The notes beneath the pieces were generated by a model that searched no databases, was not told where the DNA came from, and was given only the letters and a program-made list of their open reading frames with translations. The translations under genes and the position numbers were made by a program. Positions 17,646-26,363 of a stretch of DNA of 64,000 bases are shown here, one piece after another. The stretch is from NCBI GenBank assembly GCA_963818225.1, contig CAWFRO010000011.1:1054001-1118000 (forward strand). Direction: 5' to 3'. This DNA is from Palsa-504 sp963818225. Lineage in GTDB: Bacteria > Actinomycetota > Actinomycetes > Streptosporangiales > Streptosporangiaceae. Every line of letters begins with the position of its first letter. The first letter of the stretch is position 1.

Positions 17646-18722
17646 GTGACGACATCCACCACGGCGTTTCCCGCAGGCCGGCCGCGCACCCTCGGCCACG
17701 GGCCGGGCGGGACCCCTCCACGCCGCCCGGCCGGGACAGTGCTGCGCGGGCTGGTCGCCCTGACCAAGCCGCGCATCATCGAGCTGCTCCTGGTCACCAC
17801 GGTCCCGGCCATGCTCCTGGCCCGGCACGGCCTGCCCTCGCTGCAGCTGATCCTGGTCACGCTGGTCGGCGGGACGCTCGCCGCGGGCAGCGCCAACACG
17901 ATCAACTGCTATATCGACCGCGACATCGACGCGGTGATGAAGCGCACCTCGCGCCGTCCTCTGGTCGTCAACGGTCAGGGCACGATCAGGCCCTGGGAGG
18001 CGCTGGCCTGGGGGATCGCGCTGGGGGCCGGCGCCACCCTCCTGCTGGGCCTGATGGCCAACTGGCTGGCGGCCTCGCTAGCCGACGCGGCCATCTTGTT
18101 CTACGTCTTCGTGTACACGCTGCTGCTCAAGCGCCGCAGTCCGTCGAACATCGTGATCGGCGGCGCGGCGGGCTGCTTCCCGGTCCTGGTCGGCTGGGCC
18201 GCGGTCACCGGCACCGTGGCCCTGCCCGCCGTCGTGCTGTTCGCGGTCATCTTCCTGTGGACCCCGCCGCATTTCTGGGCGCTGGCCATGAAGTTCCGCA
18301 AGGACTACGCCGCCGCCGGCGTGCCGATGCTGCCGGTGGTGGCCTCGGCTGCCGAGGTCGCGCGCAAGATCCTCTGGTACTCCTACGCGATGGTCGCGGC
18401 CACGCTGGCCCTGATCCCCTTCGCCGGCTGGATCTACGGCATTTTCGCTATCACGCTGGGCGCCTGGTTCCTGGCCGAAGCACACGGGCTGGACACCCGG
18501 GTCCGGGCCGCCAGCGTCCCCGCAGGCCCCGGTGACGCCGCAGGCCCCGGTGAGGCAGCAGGTCCCGGTGATGCCGCTGGCACTGCCGCCGCCGGAGGTA
18601 CCCAGGCGGCCGTGGGCTCCCCGGCGGCGCCGATGCGCTTGTTTCACCTCTCCATCGCGTACCTGACCCTGCTGTTCGCCGCGGTGGCCGTTACTGCCCT
18701 GCTCCCGTGGGGCCGTTGGTAG
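17646..18722 (+). CDS. ctaB: Protohaem IX farnesyltransferase (haem O synthase)
   Basis: A 358-residue UbiA-superfamily membrane enzyme from GTG 17646. The first prenyl-diphosphate/Mg site is NCYIDRDIDAVMKRT (about 87-101). The second conserved region includes KRRSPSNIVIGGAAG and FLWTPPHFWALAMKFRKDY. About nine hydrophobic segments are present. It farnesylates protohaem to haem O, the precursor of haem A for aa3-type cytochrome oxidase. An unusual Gly/Ala/Pro insertion between the last two helices consists of repeats of GPGDAAG/GPGEAAG, probably generated by DNA tandem duplication at 18525-18590. It should not affect the core. Confidence 0.92.
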   Translation: MTTSTTAFPAGRPRTLGHGPGGTPPRRPAGTVLRGLVALTKPRIIELLLVTTVPAMLLARHGLPSLQLILVTLVGGTLAAGSANTINCYIDRDIDAVMKRTSRRPLVVNGQGTIRPWEALAWGIALGAGATLLLGLMANWLAASLADAAILFYVFVYTLLLKRRSPSNIVIGGAAGCFPVLVGWAAVTGTVALPAVVLFAVIFLWTPPHFWALAMKFRKDYAAAGVPMLPVVASAAEVARKILWYSYAMVAATLALIPFAGWIYGIFAITLGAWFLAEAHGLDTRVRAASVPAGPGDAAGPGEAAGPGDAAGTAAAGGTQAAVGSPAAPMRLFHLSIAYLTLLFAAVAVTALLPWGRW

Positions 18723-18921
18723 GTCGCCGGTCAGGGATCCCGATAAGATTGCACCGATTGCCCCAAGTTTGTCGTGCCCGTAAGCGAAAATCAGTGAGTC
18801 TCCTGATGCCAGGGGGGTAGCGCGCTCAGTTCGAGGGGTAGGCCGGGCATTGTAACGATTCCTTCATCTTGAGTCGGTAGACCTTCTGCGAGGAAGACGC
18901 AGGCGACGAGGAGGTAGGCGA

Positions 18922-20289
18922 GTGCTACGACCGGCGTCCCGCCGAGCCCGTCGGCCAAGCGAGCCGTCCACCTCGCCCTACGACCCCGAGACCGCGCAGC
19001 TCCCCGACGGGTCAAACCCGTACCAGCAGGGCCAGTACGAGCAGGGCCAGTACGAGCAGGGCGAGCAGGACCCGTACGAGCAGGCACCCGGCGGTCCTGG
19101 CCACCGCGGGCCTGGCCGCGGCTGGCGTCGCGGGGCCCGGGGACCCGGTGGCCCCAGGGCCCGCAAGCACCGGGTCCGCAGGCTGCTGCGGCGGCGGTCG
19201 GTGCGCGTCATCCTGGTCCTGATCGGGGTGTTCTTCTGCTGGCTCGCGTTCTCCATCGGCCAGGCGCTCGCCGCACCAAACGGCGGGTCGACGTCCTCCA
19301 AGCTGGCTGAATGGGCCCGCGACCACGAGCTGGGCCCGGTGGTGACGTTCGGCGAGTGGCTCAGCTACTCCCCGCCCAAGGCGGGCGGCAAGCCGTCCTT
19401 CTCGCTCGCGGTCCCGAAGACCAGCCCGGTGAAGTACAAGCACACCAAGGCCTTCAAGCCGATTATCCCCAAGAAGCTGAGCTCGCCGGCCGGGACGCCG
19501 CTGCCGGGCGAGGGTCAGTGGCGCGTGCTGGAGACGGTCAAGGGCGAGCCGGCCATCTTCGGCACCTTCCTGCGGCCGTCGTCGGTGTATACCTCATACG
19601 TGGCGGGGATCGTCTCGATGGACCAGCGGCTGGTCACCTTCCAGCTGCACCCTGGCGTCCAAGACCCCGGCCCCGGTAACTGGAAATCCCCGGCCTGGAT
19701 CCCGCCCGGCAGCCGCACCGGCCTGCTGGCCACGTTCAACGGCGGGTTCGAGCTGGACTCCGCGGGCGGCGGCTTCTATCTCAACGGCGTCACCAAGGGC
19801 ACCCTGACCAACGGAGCCGCGTCGGTCGTCTACTACCGCAACGGCACGATCAAGATCGGCAGCTGGGGCCAGGAGGTGCGGATGACCTCGCAGGTGGCCG
19901 GCGTCCGCCAGAATCTCAAGCTGATCGTCGATCACGGCCAGGTGCCCGCCTCCGTCAACCAGGACGTGCTCGGGAGCTGGGGCGCGACCCTCGGCGGCGG
20001 TTACTACGTGTGGCGCTCGGGCCTGGGCGTCACCGCCGACGGCCGGGTCATCTTCGTGTACGGGCCGGCGCTCAACGTCCAGGAGCTGGCTAACCTGCTG
20101 CAGCGGGCGGGCGCGGTCGAGGCCCTGCAGCTGGACATCAACCCGTACTGGATGTCGTACGAGTACTACCAGGCCGACGGCCACCCGTCGGACCCGAAGC
20201 CGGTGAACCTGCTGCCCACCCAGCAGCAGACCGCGTACCGGTACTACTCGGTCTACAGCCGCGACTTCACCTCGGTCTACTCCCGGTGA
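18922..20289 (+). CDS. Membrane-anchored phosphodiester glycosidase family protein (NAGPA-like domain)
   Basis: A 455-residue protein from GTG 18922, preceded by GAGGAGG. The N-terminal cytoplasmic region contains a QYEQGQYEQGEQ repeat and a dense Arg/Gly stretch. One membrane helix lies at about 95-115. The extracytoplasmic part from about 190 carries a domain resembling phosphodiester glycosidase (NAGPA, PF09992-like), with LATFNGGFEL, GGGFYLNG, DHGQVPA, SWGATLGGG and LQLDINPYW. Such enzymes cleave sugar-1-phosphodiester bonds. The gene overlaps ubiA by four bases (GTGA). The operon therefore pairs a cell-surface phosphodiester enzyme with polyprenyl-phosphate sugar synthesis, suggesting a role in a phosphodiester-containing envelope glycan. 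That link is inferred. Confidence 0.8.
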   Translation: MLRPASRRARRPSEPSTSPYDPETAQLPDGSNPYQQGQYEQGQYEQGEQDPYEQAPGGPGHRGPGRGWRRGARGPGGPRARKHRVRRLLRRRSVRVILVLIGVFFCWLAFSIGQALAAPNGGSTSSKLAEWARDHELGPVVTFGEWLSYSPPKAGGKPSFSLAVPKTSPVKYKHTKAFKPIIPKKLSSPAGTPLPGEGQWRVLETVKGEPAIFGTFLRPSSVYTSYVAGIVSMDQRLVTFQLHPGVQDPGPGNWKSPAWIPPGSRTGLLATFNGGFELDSAGGGFYLNGVTKGTLTNGAASVVYYRNGTIKIGSWGQEVRMTSQVAGVRQNLKLIVDHGQVPASVNQDVLGSWGATLGGGYYVWRSGLGVTADGRVIFVYGPALNVQELANLLQRAGAVEALQLDINPYWMSYEYYQADGHPSDPKPVNLLPTQQQTAYRYYSVYSRDFTSVYSR

Positions 20290-21227
20290 CGGCCGAGGCG
20301 AGCGCCACCGAGGACACGGCGCAGCCGGGTGGCGGGAAAGCCGCGCGGCACGCTCGCAAGCCGAGCTGGCTGGTCGCGGTGGTACGCACGGCCCGGCCCC
20401 GGCAGTGGCCGAAGAACCTGCTCGTCTTCGCCGCGCCGCTGGCCGGCGCCACCTGGGGTCGGCCGCACGGGGCGTTTTACGCCCTGGTCGCGGCGGGCGC
20501 GTTCTGCTTCGCCTCGGTCGGGGTCTACTTCATCAACGACGTCGCCGACGCCGAGCGCGATCGCCGTCATCCGCGCAAGCGGAACCGCCCGGTGGCGGCC
20601 GGTGACCTGCCGCCGTCGCACGCGCTGATCATCGGCGTGGCCTGCGCCGCGGTCGGCCTGGCCGCGGGCCTGGCCGTCTCGGTCCCGCTGCTGACCGCGG
20701 TGGTCGCCGCCTACCTGGCCTTCTCGTTCCTGTACAGCTACGTGCTCAAGCACATAGCGGTGATCGAAGTCATCTTCGTGGCGTCCGGCTTCGTGCTGCG
20801 CGTGCTCGGCGGCGCGGTGGCCACGCACGTGCCCCCGTCGGGCTGGTTCCTGGCCGTGTGCAGCCTGGGGGCGCTGGGCGTGGCCATCGCCAAGCGCTAT
20901 ACCGAGCTGGCCGGCCTCGGCCCGGCGGCGCTCGGCCACCGGCCGGTGCTGCGCTATTACCGGCCGTGGGCGCTGCTGGTCGCTCAGTGGGTCGTCGGCG
21001 CGGCCATGATCGGGGCCTACGTGGCGTGGGCCGCCGGGGAGCACACGAACGCGAAACCCTGGCACCTGGTCAGCGCCATCCCACTAGCCGCCGCCCTGGT
21101 CCAGTTCGCCATCCTGACCGCCCGTCACACCGCCGCGCCGGTCGAGGACCTGATCACCCGCAACGGCGTGATGCTGGTCTGCGAGCTGAGCTGGCTGGCG
21201 CTGTTCGTAACCGGCCTGCAGGCCTGA
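20286..21227 (+). CDS. ubiA: Decaprenyl-phosphate phosphoribosyltransferase (UbiA family)
   Basis: A 313-residue polytopic enzyme from GTG 20286. The signature NDVADAERDRRHPRKRNRP (84-102) matches the NDxxDxxxDxxHPxKxxRP motif of 5-phosphoribosyl-1-pyrophosphate:decaprenyl-phosphate transferases. RTARPRQWPKNLLVF near the start and SFLYSYVLKHI further on are also typical. The enzyme makes decaprenylphosphoryl-5-phosphoribose, the first step to decaprenylphosphoryl-arabinose. It is followed 17 bp later by the 2'-epimerase reductase subunit, as in mycobacteria. No DprE1-like oxidase lies next to it in this window. Confidence 0.9.
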   Translation: MTAEASATEDTAQPGGGKAARHARKPSWLVAVVRTARPRQWPKNLLVFAAPLAGATWGRPHGAFYALVAAGAFCFASVGVYFINDVADAERDRRHPRKRNRPVAAGDLPPSHALIIGVACAAVGLAAGLAVSVPLLTAVVAAYLAFSFLYSYVLKHIAVIEVIFVASGFVLRVLGGAVATHVPPSGWFLAVCSLGALGVAIAKRYTELAGLGPAALGHRPVLRYYRPWALLVAQWVVGAAMIGAYVAWAAGEHTNAKPWHLVSAIPLAAALVQFAILTARHTAAPVEDLITRNGVMLVCELSWLALFVTGLQA

Positions 21228-21244
21228 ACGCCCCGGAGATCTCC

Positions 21245-22030
21245 ATGACTTTTTTCCCGAACGATCCCGCCTATCAGCCCCGGGTTCTCCTGCTGGGCGG
21301 CACGAGCGAGATCGGCCTGGCCATCGTGGCCGCGCTCCGGCTGCCCGCGGCCGCCGAGGTCATCCTGGCCGGACGCGACGAGCAGCGGCTGGCCGCCGCG
21401 GGCAAGGAGCTGCAGGCCACGGAGCTGCGGGCCACGGTGCGGACTGTCCCTTACGACGCCGTGGAAACCGGAAGCCACCAGGCGTTCGTGGATGGCATAT
21501 TCGACGAGGGCCACGTGGACCTGGTCATCTCGGCGGCGGGGGTGCTGATCCCGCAGGACGACGTCGAGCGTGATGTCCGGCAGGCCGCGGTGATGATCGA
21601 GACCGATTTCACCGGGCACGTCAGCACCCTGCTGGCGGTCGCGGGCCGGATGCGCGGCCAGCACCGCGGCACCATCGTCGTGCTGTCGTCGGTCGCGGCC
21701 GTCCGGCCGCGCAAGGCCAACCCGGTGTACGGCTCGGCCAAGGCCGGCCTGGATGCCTTCGCCCGCGGCCTCGCCGACCGGCTGCACGGCTCCGGGGTCC
21801 GCGTGCTCCTGGTGCGGCCTGGCTTCGTCACCGGCCGGATGACCGAAGGCATGCCGCCCGCCCCGCTGGCCACCACCCCGCAGGCCGTCGGCCGGGCCAC
21901 CGCCGCGGCCCTCAGCCGCCAGGGCGGCCGGGACGGCACCGCCGTCGTCTGGGTCCCGCGCTCGCTGGCCGGCCTGGCCTTCGCGCTGCGCCTGGTCCCG
22001 CGACCGGCATGGCGCCGGATCTCGCGCTGA
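21245..22030 (+). CDS. dprE2: Decaprenylphosphoryl-2-keto-ribose reductase (DprE2-like SDR)
   Basis: A 261-residue short-chain dehydrogenase from ATG 21245 with GGAG upstream. The nucleotide-binding motif is GGTSEIG (18-24), SAAG marks the second motif, and PVYGSAKAG gives the catalytic Tyr and Lys. The N-terminal segment (QPRVLLLGGTSEIGLAIV) and C-terminal RPAWRRISR fit DprE2. With DprE1 it converts decaprenylphosphoryl-ribose to the arabinose epimer, the donor for arabinan-type envelope polymers. Adjacency to UbiA supports this assignment over a generic SDR. Confidence 0.87.
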   Translation: MTFFPNDPAYQPRVLLLGGTSEIGLAIVAALRLPAAAEVILAGRDEQRLAAAGKELQATELRATVRTVPYDAVETGSHQAFVDGIFDEGHVDLVISAAGVLIPQDDVERDVRQAAVMIETDFTGHVSTLLAVAGRMRGQHRGTIVVLSSVAAVRPRKANPVYGSAKAGLDAFARGLADRLHGSGVRVLLVRPGFVTGRMTEGMPPAPLATTPQAVGRATAAALSRQGGRDGTAVVWVPRSLAGLAFALRLVPRPAWRRISR

Positions 22031-22073
22031 CCGTGACCGGCCCGCGCGCCGCCCGGCGGTAGATTCGACTGCT

Positions 22074-22742
22074 GTGAGGGTGCTGGTCGCGGAAGATGAC
22101 GAAGGCCTGGGGCAGGTCCTGGCCCGCGGTCTGCGGGAACAGGGTTACGTGGTGGACCTGGTTCCTGACGGCGAGACCGCGGCGGCCTACCTGCGGTTCT
22201 ATCAGTATGAGGTCGCCGTGCTGGACTGGCGGATGCCCCGGCTGTCCGGCCTGGACCTGGTGACCCGGCTGCGCCGGGCCGGCACGCCCACGCCGGTGCT
22301 GATGCTGACCGCCCGGGACACCCCGGCGGACCGGATCGCTGGCCTGGACGCGGGCGCCGATGACTACCTGGTCAAGCCCTTCGACTTCGGCGAGCTGCTG
22401 GCCCGGCTGCGGGCCCTGCAGCGCAGGCCCCCGGTCAGCCACTCGCCGCGGCTGGTGATCGGGGAGGTGGAGCTCGACCCGGCGGCCCGTGCGGTGACGG
22501 TGTGCGGGCAGCGCCCGGCTCTCACCGGCATCGAGCTCGGCATCCTGGAGATCCTCATGCGCCGGTCGCCCGGCGTCGCCGACCGCCGCTCGATCGCCCA
22601 GCACGTCTGGGACGACGAGGCCGACGCGTTCGGCTCGAACACCATCGACGTACATCTGGCCCGGCTGCGGTCCAAGCTGGCGGGGGCCGGGGTGCGGATC
22701 GAGACCGTCCGCGGCGTCGGCTACCGGATCATCCCCTCGTGA
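22074..22742 (+). CDS. OmpR/PhoB-type response regulator
   Basis: A 222-residue regulator from GTG 22074. The receiver has the acidic pair ED at 7-8, phospho-acceptor D51 (VLDWRMP) and K101 (YLVKPF). A winged-helix trans_reg_C domain follows from about 125, with NTIDVHLARLRSKL and GVGYRI. It overlaps the downstream kinase by four bases (GTGA), so the two form a two-component operon. WDWR-type replacement around D51 is minor. The regulon is unknown. Confidence 0.92.
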   Translation: MRVLVAEDDEGLGQVLARGLREQGYVVDLVPDGETAAAYLRFYQYEVAVLDWRMPRLSGLDLVTRLRRAGTPTPVLMLTARDTPADRIAGLDAGADDYLVKPFDFGELLARLRALQRRPPVSHSPRLVIGEVELDPAARAVTVCGQRPALTGIELGILEILMRRSPGVADRRSIAQHVWDDEADAFGSNTIDVHLARLRSKLAGAGVRIETVRGVGYRIIPS

Positions 22743-24085
22743 AGCGGATCATGAAACTGAGCCCGGCCGCCAAGGTCGCCGCCGGCGCGACGGCCGTCAT
22801 CGCCGTCGTCTACGTCATCGGCGTGATCGTGCTCAACCTGCTGGTTTCCAGCCACCTGACCGGCCAGAACGATCAGCGCCTGGCCGAGCGCCTGGCGGCG
22901 GTCGCGCACGACCCGGCCGAGCTCAGCCAGCCCGCGGACCCGGACGGGTCACGCCCGGTGGCCGCGGGCGACGACGGGGGCGACGCCGCCGCCGACGGGG
23001 ACGACGACGCGGCGCCGGTCTTCGTGTGGGCCGCCAACACGGCTGGGACGGTCACCGCGCACAGCCTGGGCGCGCCCGCGCTGCCGGCTGGCCTGCTCAC
23101 CCCGCACCCGCCGCGCGACGGGCTCGCCGTCACCGCCCGCCTGGGCTCGGCGGGCGCGTTCCGGCTGAAGCTGACGCGCCAGGGGAGCAACTGGCTGATC
23201 GCAGGCCAGAACCTGTCCGGCGACGCGCACACCGAGCGGCTGCTGCTGTACGCCGAGCTCATCGCCGGGCCGTTCGTCCTGCTCGCGATGTTCTTCGGCT
23301 CACTCGTGGTGGGCCTGCGGGCGCTGGCGCCGGTTGAGCAGTCACGCCGCCGCCAGCTGGAGTTCACCGCCGACGCCTCGCACGAGCTGCGCACGCCGCT
23401 CAGCGTGATCCGGGCCGAAGCCGATGTGGCCCTGTCCAGCCCGCGGGAGGCGGCCGAGTACCGAGACGCGCTGACCCGTATCCAGGGCGAAAGCCGGCGG
23501 CTGCGCCAGCTGGTCGACGACATGCTGTGGCTGGCCAGGTTCGACGCCCGGCCGCCGCCGCCCGGCGATGAGCCGGTCGACCTGGCCACGCTGGCCCAGG
23601 CGTGCGCCGACCGGTTCCGCGCGGTCGGCCCCGCGGTCACCGCGGACGTCGGCCCCGCGGTCACCGCAGACGTCGGCACTGCGCCCGCGCTGATCAGCGC
23701 GCCGCCGGAGTGGATCGACCGGCTGGCCGGCGTCCTGATGGACAATGCCTGCCGCTACGCGGGCCCCGGCGGGCAGGTCAGGATCGGCGTCCAGGCCCAC
23801 GGCAGCCGGGTCAGCCTCACCGTGGAGGACAGCGGGCCCGGGATCCCCGCCGAGGAACGGCCGCGGCTGTTCGACCGGTTCCACCGCACCGCTGAGCACG
23901 GCCCGGGCACCGGCCTGGGGCTGGCCATCGGCGACTCGATCGTGCGCTCGACCGGCGGGAAGTGGCAGGTCGCGGACTCCCCGCTGGGCGGGGCGCTGAT
24001 GAGCGTGTCCTGGCGGCACTCTCAGCCGCACCGCCCGCCGGCGCCGCGCTTGTCCGCGAGCGGCGTCGCCGGCCCGCCCGCCTGA
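22739..24085 (+). CDS. Sensor histidine kinase, partner of the upstream regulator
   Basis: A 448-residue kinase from GTG 22739. Membrane helices lie at about 12-37 and 170-195 around a ~130-residue extracytoplasmic region containing an acidic GDDGGDAAADGDDD loop. There is no clear HAMP domain. The H box is ADASHELRTPLS (H215), followed by the N box (DNACRYA), G1 (DSGPGIP) and G2 (GPGTGLGLAI). An eight-residue exact repeat (GPAVTADV twice) lies before the ATP domain and reflects a small tandem duplication at about 23625-23665. The stop is followed by three copies of a CTGAGCTGGCCCGC-like repeat. Confidence 0.9.
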   Translation: MKRIMKLSPAAKVAAGATAVIAVVYVIGVIVLNLLVSSHLTGQNDQRLAERLAAVAHDPAELSQPADPDGSRPVAAGDDGGDAAADGDDDAAPVFVWAANTAGTVTAHSLGAPALPAGLLTPHPPRDGLAVTARLGSAGAFRLKLTRQGSNWLIAGQNLSGDAHTERLLLYAELIAGPFVLLAMFFGSLVVGLRALAPVEQSRRRQLEFTADASHELRTPLSVIRAEADVALSSPREAAEYRDALTRIQGESRRLRQLVDDMLWLARFDARPPPPGDEPVDLATLAQACADRFRAVGPAVTADVGPAVTADVGTAPALISAPPEWIDRLAGVLMDNACRYAGPGGQVRIGVQAHGSRVSLTVEDSGPGIPAEERPRLFDRFHRTAEHGPGTGLGLAIGDSIVRSTGGKWQVADSPLGGALMSVSWRHSQPHRPPAPRLSASGVAGPPA

Positions 24086-24123
24086 GCTGGCCCGCCTGAG
24101 CTGGCCCGCCTGAGCTGGCCCGC

Positions 24124-24885
24124 CTAGGTTGGCCCCGCCGAACGGCCCAGGTGCCGGGTGAAGAAACGCGTCGAGCTGTCCAGCTCGAACACCGGGACGT
24201 CGTGGTGCCGGCCGGGGTTGGCGTGCAGGGTCTTCTCGGCCGAGCCGAACGCGCCGAACAGGGCCAGGCCTTCTTCGCGCGGTATCAGCTCATCGTCCCA
24301 CTGCAGCAGGAACTCGACCGGGATGCGGATCCGCGCCGCCGCCTCAGCCAGGGCATCGCGGTAACCGCGGCCCGCCAGGCCGAACACGGCGGCACGGATC
24401 CGCGGCTCGGCCGCGGCCAGCGGCACGCCGACCATGGTGCCCAGCGACACCCCCCAGTACACGACCGGCCCGCCCGCCCCGGCCGCCTCCAGCCCGGCCA
24501 GCGCGTCCAGGACGGCCTGCCACTCGGGCACGACCCGGTCCGCCAGCTCGGCGAAGTGGCGGGCGACCTCCGCCGCGACCGGCTCGCCTGCCGCCCGGCG
24601 CGCCCTCAGCGTGTCCCAGAACCGCTCTTCATCCTCAGTTCTCGGCCGGTCGCCGGACCCGGGCATGTCGATGGCCGCCGCCGCGAAACCGCAGCTGGTC
24701 ACGAACTGGTGAGCGCGGGCCACCGTGCCCGGCCCCCGCTTGTGCTGGCCGCCGCCGTGGCCCAGCAGGACCAGCGGGCGGGGCCCGGTCGCCCCGTCTG
24801 GCGACCACAGCACGCCGGGAATGTCGTCGAGGATGAAGTCTTGCTCGCAGACCCCGTCTGCGGTCGTCATGGACGTCAAGCGCAT
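24124..24885 (-). CDS. Alpha/beta hydrolase (dienelactone-hydrolase/acyl-esterase-like)
   Basis: A 253-residue protein from ATG 24885. The oxyanion region is LLGHGGGQHK, the nucleophile elbow GVSLGT, the acid is in WDDELIP and the His in RHHDVP. The start overlaps the true stop of the kinase gene (24876) by ten bases, so the genes were co-translated. In the given sequence a one-base insertion in the kinase makes its frame run on into this gene and mimic a 745-residue fusion. The fusion is almost surely not real, because the kinase's own C-terminus is intact in the other frame. The substrate is unknown. Confidence 0.85.
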   Translation of the reverse strand: MRLTSMTTADGVCEQDFILDDIPGVLWSPDGATGPRPLVLLGHGGGQHKRGPGTVARAHQFVTSCGFAAAAIDMPGSGDRPRTEDEERFWDTLRARRAAGEPVAAEVARHFAELADRVVPEWQAVLDALAGLEAAGAGGPVVYWGVSLGTMVGVPLAAAEPRIRAAVFGLAGRGYRDALAEAAARIRIPVEFLLQWDDELIPREEGLALFGAFGSAEKTLHANPGRHHDVPVFELDSSTRFFTRHLGRSAGPT

Positions 24886-26361
24886 GGTTTCGCTGCCTTC
24901 CGGGTGGCTGATCCCACCGTATCGAGTCGTGGCAGCCGGACGGTGGCGCGCAGGCCGGGCCCGGCGTCCCCCAGCGTGACCGAGCCGCCGTGCGCCTCGG
25001 CGGTGGCCCGCACGATAGCCAGTCCCAGACCGGCCCCATCCAGGCCAGCCCCATCCAGGCCGAGCCCCATCCAGGTCGGCCCCGTCCAGGTCGGCCCCGT
25101 CCCCGCCCTCCCGGTTCCGCGCGTCGTCCAGCCGGGAGAACCGGCCGAACGCCCGTTCGCGGTCGGCGGCGGGGATGCCGGGGCCGTCGTCGGCCACCTC
25201 CAGCGTGGCCGCGCCGCCGTCCGCCCGCACCGACACGCTGACCTGGGTGGCCGCGTGCCGCACGGCGTTGTCGAGCAGGTTCACCGCCAGCCGGCGCAGC
25301 GCGTCCGGATCCCCGCTGACCATGACCGGGGCCGGGGCGTCGGCCGTCACCGGCACCCGGGCCGCGCCGTAGCGGGCCGCCACCGACGTGCCCACCGCGG
25401 CCAGGTCGACCGGGCTGCGGCGGATGCGCTGCTCGTCCAGCCGGGCCAGCAGCAGCAGGTCCTCGGCCAGCCGGGCCAGCCGCAGCGTGTCGGCGTGCAC
25501 GTCGCGTGCCGTCTCGGCCCAGTCCAGGCCGTCCGGGTGGTCGATGGCCACCTCGAGCTGGGCGCGGATACTGGCGATCGGGCTGCGCAGCTCGTGCGCG
25601 GTGTCGGAGACCAGGTCGCGCTGGCGCTGCTGCGCCTCGGCCAGCCGGGAGAGCATGTCGTTCAGCGTGACGGCCAGCGACCGCACCTCGTCCCGGGCGG
25701 GCGGTACCGGCAGGTCCCGCGGGATCCCGGTCTGCGTCACCTCGGCGGCGCCGCGGCGCAGCTCGGCGATCGGCCGCAGCGTGTACCCGGTGACCAGCCA
25801 GGTGACCAGGACCAGCAGGCCGAACAGCAGCGGCATGAAGATCAGCAGCGCCCGGGCCACCGCGGCGATGCTGTCGCCGGCCTGGGCGAAGGAGACCGCG
25901 GCCACCACCACCTGGCCGCCGTCCGCGGGGACCGCCACCACCCGCAGCAGCGACGGTATGCCCCGCGGCGGCCCGGCCAGCATGCGGCCCTGGCCGGTCC
26001 GCGCCGCCGCCTGGGCCTGCGCCGGCGTGAGCAGCGGCACCAGCCGGTCCGCGCCCGGCGACACGTCGGTGATCCGGCCCTGGGCGTCCAGGACCTGGAT
26101 GGTGATCGTGCCGGACCCGACGGGCACCGGGTCGGGCAGCCGGTCTTGGTCGATCAGCGCCGCGACCTCCACCGCTCCCTGCCGGGCCGAGTCGTCCAGC
26201 CCCCGGATCAGGGACAGCCGCAGCGCATTGACCAGGAGCACCGCGGCGGCGGCCAGGGCCAGGGCCAGCCCGGCCGACGTGATCAGGGTCAGCCGGGCCC
26301 GCAGGCTGCGCCGTCTCCACCAGCGCGCCAGCCACCAGCGTGACAGCCACCGCCGGGCCAC
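24876..26361 (-). CDS. Sensor histidine kinase with one-base frameshift in its ATP lid
   Basis: Starts at GTG 26361, two bases after the stop of its regulator. Helices at about 25-47 and 171-192, a HAMP region (TLRPIAELRRGAAEV), H256 in SDTAHELRSPIAS, the N box (LLDNAVRHA) and G1 (DDGPGIP) are in the first frame. Past FGRFSRLDD the first frame turns into low-complexity Gly/Trp. The missing G2 box (GAGLGLAIV) and the C-terminal EAHGGSVTLGD continue in a second frame to a stop at 24876. The shift falls in a tandem 15-bp repeat at 25033-25102, where one unit has 16 bases. Removing that base gives a continuous protein with LDGAG/LDGAD repeats in the lid. Confidence 0.8.
25033..25102. repeat. 15-bp tandem repeat inside the kinase ATP-lid region, one unit with an extra base
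   Basis: Units beginning GCCCCATCCAGG or GCCCCGTCCAGG start at 25033, 25048, 25064, 25079 and 25094 (the last partial). The unit at 25048-25063 is 16 bases long because of an extra base at about 25061-25063. On the coding strand each unit encodes a five-residue LDGAG/LDGAD repeat. Confidence 0.85.
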
Positions 26362-26363
26362 GG

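Noticed and set aside
18791..19087. A Thr/Gly/Pro-repeat protein on the minus strand
   Set aside because: It is the antisense of the QYEQGQYEQ repeat and Arg/Gly region of the phosphodiester glycosidase gene.
24124..26361. A natural 745-residue histidine kinase-alpha/beta hydrolase fusion
   Set aside because: The kinase's own G2 box and C-terminus exist in another frame ending at 24876, and the switch falls on an irregular repeat unit, so the fusion is an artefact of one extra base.
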